Below, in pieces: positions 59,990 to 64,000 of a stretch of 64,000 nt of DNA. Origin of the DNA: HK1 sp965215295. GTDB taxonomy: Bacteria > Pseudomonadota > Gammaproteobacteria > HK1. A program made the translations under genes and the position numbers. Each line of letters opens with the position of its first letter. The stretch's first letter is position 1. Below the pieces are notes generated by a model. That model searched no databases, was not told the DNA's origin, and saw only the letters and a list, made by a program, of their open reading frames with translations. The stretch is from the NCBI GenBank assembly GCA_965215295.1, contig OZ244045.1, positions 1,426,001 to 1,490,000 on the forward strand. The letters run 5' to 3'.

Positions 59990-61399
59990 ATGCACGGCAC
60001 CTACAACGACACCGTGGTCCGCCAGTTCGCGGTGATGACCATCGTGTGGGGGATCGTGGGCATGCTGGTCGGCGTGGTCATCGCCGCGCAGCTCGCGTGG
60101 CCCGTCCTCAACTTCGACGTGCCCTGGCTCACCTACGGCCGGCTCCGCCCCCTGCACACCAACGCGGTGATCTTCGCGTTCGGCGGCTCGGCGCTGTTCG
60201 CGACCTCGTACTACGTGGTGCAGCGCACCTGCCACGTGCGCCTGTTCTGCCGCCGGCTCGCGGCGTTCACCTTCTGGGGCTGGCAGGCGGTCATCGTGCT
60301 CGCCGCCGTCACCCTGCCGCTCGGCATCACCCAGGGCAAGGAGTACGCGGAGCTGGAGTGGCCGATCGACATCCTCATCGCGGTGGTGTGGGTGGCCTAC
60401 GCGGTGGTCTTCATCGGCACCATCGCCAAGCGCAGGGTCCGCCACATCTACGTGGCGAACTGGTTCTTCGCCGCCTTCATCCTCGCCGTGGCGATGCTGC
60501 ACATCGTCAACAGCGCGGTCATCCCGGTGGGCCTGTGGAAGTCCTACTCCCTCTACGCGGGGGTGCAGGACGCGATGGTGCAGTGGTGGTACGGGCACAA
60601 CGCGGTCGGCTTCTTCCTCACCGCCGGCTTCCTCGGGATCATGTACTACTTCGTGCCCAAGCAGGCGGGCCGGCCGGTGTACTCCTACCGGCTGTCCGTC
60701 GTGCACTTCTGGTCGCTCGTCTTCACCTACATGTGGGCCGGCCCCCACCACCTGCACTACACCGCGCTGCCCGACTGGGCGCAGTCGCTGGGGATGGTGA
60801 TGTCGCTCATCCTGCTCGCGCCGTCGTGGGGCGGGATGATCAACGGCATCATGACGCTGTCCGGCGCGTGGGAGAAACTGCGCACGGACCCGGTGCTGCG
60901 CTTCCTGATCGTCTCCGTCTCCTTCTACGGCATGTCCACCTTCGAGGGGCCGATGATGTCGATCAAGACCGTGAACGCGCTCTCGCACTACACCGACTGG
61001 ACCATCGGCCACGTGCACTCGGGCGCCCTCGGCTGGGTCGCGTTCGTCTCCATCGGCGCGATGTACTACCTCATCCCGCGCCTCTTCGGCCGCGAGCTGT
61101 ACAGCGTGCGCCTGATCGAGACCCACTTCTGGGTATCCACCGTCGGCATCGTCCTGTACATCACCTCCATGTGGGTCGCGGGCATCATGCAGGGGCTGAT
61201 GTGGCGGGCGGTGAACGACGACGGAACGCTGACCTACAGCTTCGTCGAGTCGGTGGAGGCCATGCATCCGTTCTACGTCATCCGGCTCCTCGGCGGCGTG
61301 CTGTTCTTTGCGGGGATGGCGGTGATGGCCTGGAACCTGTGGAAGACGGTGCGGGGCGCCCGGCCGGCGGATGCGGCGATCCCCGCCCCGGCCCACTGA
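59990..61399 (+). CDS. ccoN: Cbb3-type cytochrome c oxidase subunit I
   Basis: The catalytic subunit of the high-affinity terminal oxidase (haem b and the b3-CuB centre). The 469-residue product has about 12 membrane segments and family motifs such as YGRLRPLHTNAVIFAFGG, QWWYGHNAVGFFLTAGFLG (haem/CuB ligands), WAGPHHLHYTALPDW and TDWTIGHVHSGALGW. ATG 59990 is used; the open frame upstream runs through the Yip1 gene. It heads the ccoNOQP set, with a 150-base gap before ccoO. Confidence 0.95.
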   Translation: MHGTYNDTVVRQFAVMTIVWGIVGMLVGVVIAAQLAWPVLNFDVPWLTYGRLRPLHTNAVIFAFGGSALFATSYYVVQRTCHVRLFCRRLAAFTFWGWQAVIVLAAVTLPLGITQGKEYAELEWPIDILIAVVWVAYAVVFIGTIAKRRVRHIYVANWFFAAFILAVAMLHIVNSAVIPVGLWKSYSLYAGVQDAMVQWWYGHNAVGFFLTAGFLGIMYYFVPKQAGRPVYSYRLSVVHFWSLVFTYMWAGPHHLHYTALPDWAQSLGMVMSLILLAPSWGGMINGIMTLSGAWEKLRTDPVLRFLIVSVSFYGMSTFEGPMMSIKTVNALSHYTDWTIGHVHSGALGWVAFVSIGAMYYLIPRLFGRELYSVRLIETHFWVSTVGIVLYITSMWVAGIMQGLMWRAVNDDGTLTYSFVESVEAMHPFYVIRLLGGVLFFAGMAVMAWNLWKTVRGARPADAAIPAPAH

Positions 61400-61549
61400 T
61401 GCGCACCGGAGGATCGGTGGGTCCGATGGATTCCGTATCCGGGGAACCGGGACCGCAGGCCGGATACCCGCGACCGCGCACCGGAAGACCGATCGGTCCA
61501 GTGAGCATCGCGCGGCAGCGGGGCTGTCGAGCCGCAACGGGAGACGCCC

Positions 61550-62170
61550 ATGGCTGATGGACGCGGACACGAGAGGATCGAGACCAATATCGGGCTGATG
61601 GTGGTCCTGGTCCTGATCGTGAGCAGCTTCGGCGGGATGGTCACCATCCTGCCCCTGTTCAGCCAGGGCAACCTGCTGCGCCCGGTCGAGGGGGTCGAGC
61701 CCTATCCCGCGCTCCAGCTCGCGGGCCGCGACGTCTACGTCCGCGAGGGCTGCTACGTCTGCCACTCGCAGATGATCCGCCCCTTCCGCGCGGAGACCGA
61801 GCGCTACGGCCACTACTCGGTGGCCGGCGAGTTCGTCTACGACCGCCCCTTCCAGTGGGGCTCCAGGCGCGCCGGACCGGACCTCCACCGGGTAGGCGGC
61901 CGCTACAGCGACGAGTGGCACCGCGTGCACCTCATCAACCCGCGCGACGTGGTCCCCACGTCGATCATGCCCGGCTATCCGTGGCTCGCGGAGAGGTCCG
62001 TCGACGGCGAGACCGTACAACGGCGGATGCGCGCGCTGCGCACCCTCGGGCACCCCTACACCGACGAGCAGGTCGAAGGTGCGGCGGACGCGGTGGCGGG
62101 CCGGACCGAGATGGACGCGATGATCGCCTACCTCCAGGGGCTCGGCACCGCGATCCGGACGCGGCGGTGA
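61550..62170 (+). CDS. ccoO: Cbb3-type cytochrome c oxidase subunit II (mono-haem cytochrome c)
   Basis: A 206-residue membrane-anchored cytochrome c. One N-terminal membrane segment is at about 13-36, and the haem site is REGCYVCHSQMIRPFR (about residues 66-81). Other CcoO signatures are HRVHLINPRDVVPTSIMPGY (methionine ligand) and MDAMIAYLQGLG. Its stop overlaps the ccoQ start (GTGA). The gap before it (61400-61549) has short inverted and direct repeats of GCGCACCGGA type. Confidence 0.95.
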   Translation: MADGRGHERIETNIGLMVVLVLIVSSFGGMVTILPLFSQGNLLRPVEGVEPYPALQLAGRDVYVREGCYVCHSQMIRPFRAETERYGHYSVAGEFVYDRPFQWGSRRAGPDLHRVGGRYSDEWHRVHLINPRDVVPTSIMPGYPWLAERSVDGETVQRRMRALRTLGHPYTDEQVEGAADAVAGRTEMDAMIAYLQGLGTAIRTRR

Positions 62171-62379
62171 GCGCGGCGATGGACGCCGGGTTCCTGCATG
62201 GCGTGTGGACGGCGGCCCTGCTCGCGGCGTTCGCCGCCATCGTCGCCTGGGCCTGGAGCGGACGGCGGAAGCGGGACTTCGACGAAGCGGCGCGCCTTCC
62301 GCTGGAGGAGGACGGGGATGCGGCGGGCGACGTGACGGACGTGACGGAGCCGCGCGAGCCGGGAGCCCGCCATGGGTAA
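62167..62379 (+). CDS. ccoQ: Cbb3-type oxidase small subunit CcoQ
   Basis: A 70-residue protein with one membrane segment (about residues 11-29: VWTAALLAAFAAIVAWAWS), then SGRRKRDFDEAARLPLEED, matching CcoQ/FixQ (a short basic RxxxFDEAA motif). It starts at GTG 62167 (GTGA overlap with ccoO) and ends 8 bases inside ccoP. It helps stabilise the oxidase complex. Confidence 0.85.
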   Translation: MSAAMDAGFLHGVWTAALLAAFAAIVAWAWSGRRKRDFDEAARLPLEEDGDAAGDVTDVTEPREPGARHG

Positions 62380-63283
62380 CTTCAGCGAAGGGTTCTGGAA
62401 CATCTTCATCGTCGTCTGCACGCTCGGGGGGATCCTGTGGCTGTACCTGCTGACCTCGCGGAACATGGGGCGCCGCAGGCCCGCCGGGAGCGGCGAGGTC
62501 GAAACCACGAAACACGTGTGGGACGAGGACCTCACCGAGCTGAACAATCCGCTGCCGCGCTGGTGGGTGGTGCTGTTCTACATCACCCTCGCCTTCGGCG
62601 TGCTGTACCTCATGATCTACCCCGGCCTCGGCTCCAACGCGATGTTCCTCGGCTGGACGCAGCTCGAGGAGTACGAGGAGGAAATGGCCCGGGCCGAGGA
62701 GCGCTACGGGCCGATCTACGAGCAGTACGCGGGCCTGCCGATCGAGCGGGTGGCGGCCGACCCGAAGGCGCTGCGGATCGGCGAGCGCCTCTTCGCGAGC
62801 TACTGCACCGTATGCCACGGGTCCGACGCGGGCGGCGTGCGCGGCTTTCCGAACCTGCGCGACGACGTGTGGCAGTGGGGTGGCGAGCCCGGACAGATCA
62901 AGACCAGCATCCTTACCGGACGCACCGGGATCATGCCGGGATGGCGGGATGCGCTCGGCGGCGACGCCGGTGTGGACGAAGCGATCGCCCACGTGTTCTC
63001 GCTCTCCGGGCGCGACGCGGACCCGGCGAAGGTCGCGGCCGGAAAGGAGAAGTACGACGCGCTCTGCGTGGCCTGCCACGGCGCGGACGGTACCGGCAAC
63101 CCCGCGCTGGGGGCGCCGGACCTCACCGACGAAGTCTGGCTCTACGGAGGTTCGGAGGCGGACGTGCGCCACAGCATCGCGCAGGGCCGGGAGGGCCGCA
63201 TGCCGGCCCACGAGGAATTCCTGGGCGAAGCCCGGGTGCACGTGCTTGCGGCCTGGGTGTGGAGCCTCTCCAACAACCCCTGA
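62372..63283 (+). CDS. ccoP: Cbb3-type cytochrome c oxidase subunit III (di-haem cytochrome c)
   Basis: A 303-residue membrane-anchored cytochrome. Two membrane segments (about 9-28 and 64-84) precede two cytochrome c domains with haem sites CTVCH (about 146-150) and CVACH (about 230-234). The DEDLTELNNPLPRWWVVLFY stretch is a CcoP signature. It overlaps ccoQ by 8 bases; ccoG follows. Confidence 0.95.
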   Translation: MGNFSEGFWNIFIVVCTLGGILWLYLLTSRNMGRRRPAGSGEVETTKHVWDEDLTELNNPLPRWWVVLFYITLAFGVLYLMIYPGLGSNAMFLGWTQLEEYEEEMARAEERYGPIYEQYAGLPIERVAADPKALRIGERLFASYCTVCHGSDAGGVRGFPNLRDDVWQWGGEPGQIKTSILTGRTGIMPGWRDALGGDAGVDEAIAHVFSLSGRDADPAKVAAGKEKYDALCVACHGADGTGNPALGAPDLTDEVWLYGGSEADVRHSIAQGREGRMPAHEEFLGEARVHVLAAWVWSLSNNP

Positions 63284-64000
63284 GCGCACGGTGCGACGCC
63301 GGCGACGTCGAAGCCTCGCTCTACGAGAAGCGCCGGAAGATCTACCCGCGCGAGGTGCACGGCTGGTTCGCCACCATGCGGGTGGCGGGCGTGGCGGGAC
63401 TGCTCGGGCTCTTCTACGGCGTGTGCTGGCTGCGCTGGGACGGGCGCCAGCTCCTGCTCTTCGACCTGCCGGCCCGCAAGTTCAACGTCTTCTGGTGGAC
63501 GTTCTACCCGCAGGACTTCCTCTACCTCGCCCTGCTGCTGATCCTCGCCGCCCTCGCCCTCTTCTTCTTCACCTCGCTGGCCGGGCGGCTGTGGTGCGGC
63601 TACGCCTGCCCCCAGACCGTGTACACCGAGGTCTTCCTGTGGGTCGAGCGGAAGATCGAAGGGGACCGGCCGCGGCAGATGAAGCTCGACCGCGCGCCCT
63701 GGGGCGTGCGGAAGATCGCGTTCAAGTCCGCCAAGCACGCGGTGTGGATCGCGTTCTCGCTGTGGACCGGCTTCACCTTCGTCGGCTACTTCACTCCGAT
63801 CACCGAGCTGGGCGGCGCGTTGCTGCGTTTCGAGACCGGCCCGTGGGAGACCTTCTGGGTCCTGTTCTACGGGTTCGCGACCTACGGGAACGCCGGGTGG
63901 CTGCGCGAGCAGGTGTGCATCTACATGTGCCCCTACGCCCGCTTCCAGAGCGCGATGTTCGACCGCGACACCCTCGTCATCTCCTACGACGCCGGGCGCG
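63259..64000 (+). CDS. ccoG: Cytochrome c oxidase accessory protein CcoG (partial)
   Basis: A ferredoxin-type membrane protein involved in cbb3 assembly and copper reduction. The frame reads SLYEKRRKIYPREVHGWFAT near its start, RLWCGYACPQTVYTEVFLWV, and CIYMCPYARFQS, all CcoG signatures. The gene runs past the window end, so the ferredoxin cysteines are not fully seen. The start is uncertain: GTG 63259 overlaps ccoP by 25 bases, while the only codon at the junction is CTG 63280. Confidence 0.85.
   Translation, partial: MEPLQQPLSARCDAGDVEASLYEKRRKIYPREVHGWFATMRVAGVAGLLGLFYGVCWLRWDGRQLLLFDLPARKFNVFWWTFYPQDFLYLALLLILAALALFFFTSLAGRLWCGYACPQTVYTEVFLWVERKIEGDRPRQMKLDRAPWGVRKIAFKSAKHAVWIAFSLWTGFTFVGYFTPITELGGALLRFETGPWETFWVLFYGFATYGNAGWLREQVCIYMCPYARFQSAMFDRDTLVISYDAGR

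Overview
The window is strongly GC-rich and looks like a gammaproteobacterial chromosome. The main evidence is the minus-strand block gyrA-pheA-tyrA-aroA-cmk-rpsA-ihfB-lapB-pyrF (24.4 to 13.6 kb), which keeps the order seen in Pseudomonas and many other Gammaproteobacteria but lacks serC, hisC and lapA. A cbb3-type cytochrome oxidase cluster at the right edge points to respiration at low oxygen. No rRNA or tRNA gene was recognised. The species cannot be named from this window.

Left part (0-13.6 kb): two small unknown genes of lower GC, a phytanoyl-CoA dioxygenase-like enzyme, then a minus-strand polyamine-type ABC importer (Tat-exported binding protein, two permeases, ATPase) with a glycosyltransferase. 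Divergent from it run a C26 gamma-glutamyl hydrolase, a gamma-glutamylpolyamine synthetase-like glutamine synthetase homologue, N-acetylglutamate synthase (argA) and a CitE-like lyase. Together they suggest uptake and gamma-glutamylation of amines linked to glutamate and arginine metabolism.

Middle part (13.6-39 kb): the housekeeping block (aromatic amino acids, gyrase A, CMP kinase, ribosomal protein S1, IHF-beta, LapB, PyrF). Its pheA product has lost most of the prephenate dehydratase domain. Next come ilvE, a short insertion with 17-bp terminal inverted repeats and a 9-bp target duplication, and a PD-(D/E)XK nuclease-like gene behind a long untranslated stretch. A mixed metabolic and transport region follows: Rieske oxygenase, purine permease, crotonase-family protein with a CoA-transferase remnant, a heptad-repeat membrane coiled coil, MATE exporter, FAD dehydrogenase, EamA exporter and argC.

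Signalling operon (39.4-47.3 kb): a membrane sensor stub, a sensor-HAMP-MFS fusion, an orphan ABC_sub_bind periplasmic protein, a sensor-HAMP-SpoIIE phosphatase, an RsbW-like kinase and an alpha/beta hydrolase, mostly coupled by ATGA or GTGA overlaps. This is the strongest candidate for an undescribed system.

Right part (47.4-64 kb): ccoI-ccoS, a complete glycerol uptake and oxidation operon glpV-R-S-T-P-Q-U-D behind a palindromic operator, a Yip1-family membrane protein, then ccoN-ccoO-ccoQ-ccoP-ccoG (the last cut by the window end). The glycerol operon therefore sits between the two halves of the cbb3 oxidase gene set. Starts were often moved inward from the longest open frame, using ribosome binding sites and family N-termini.
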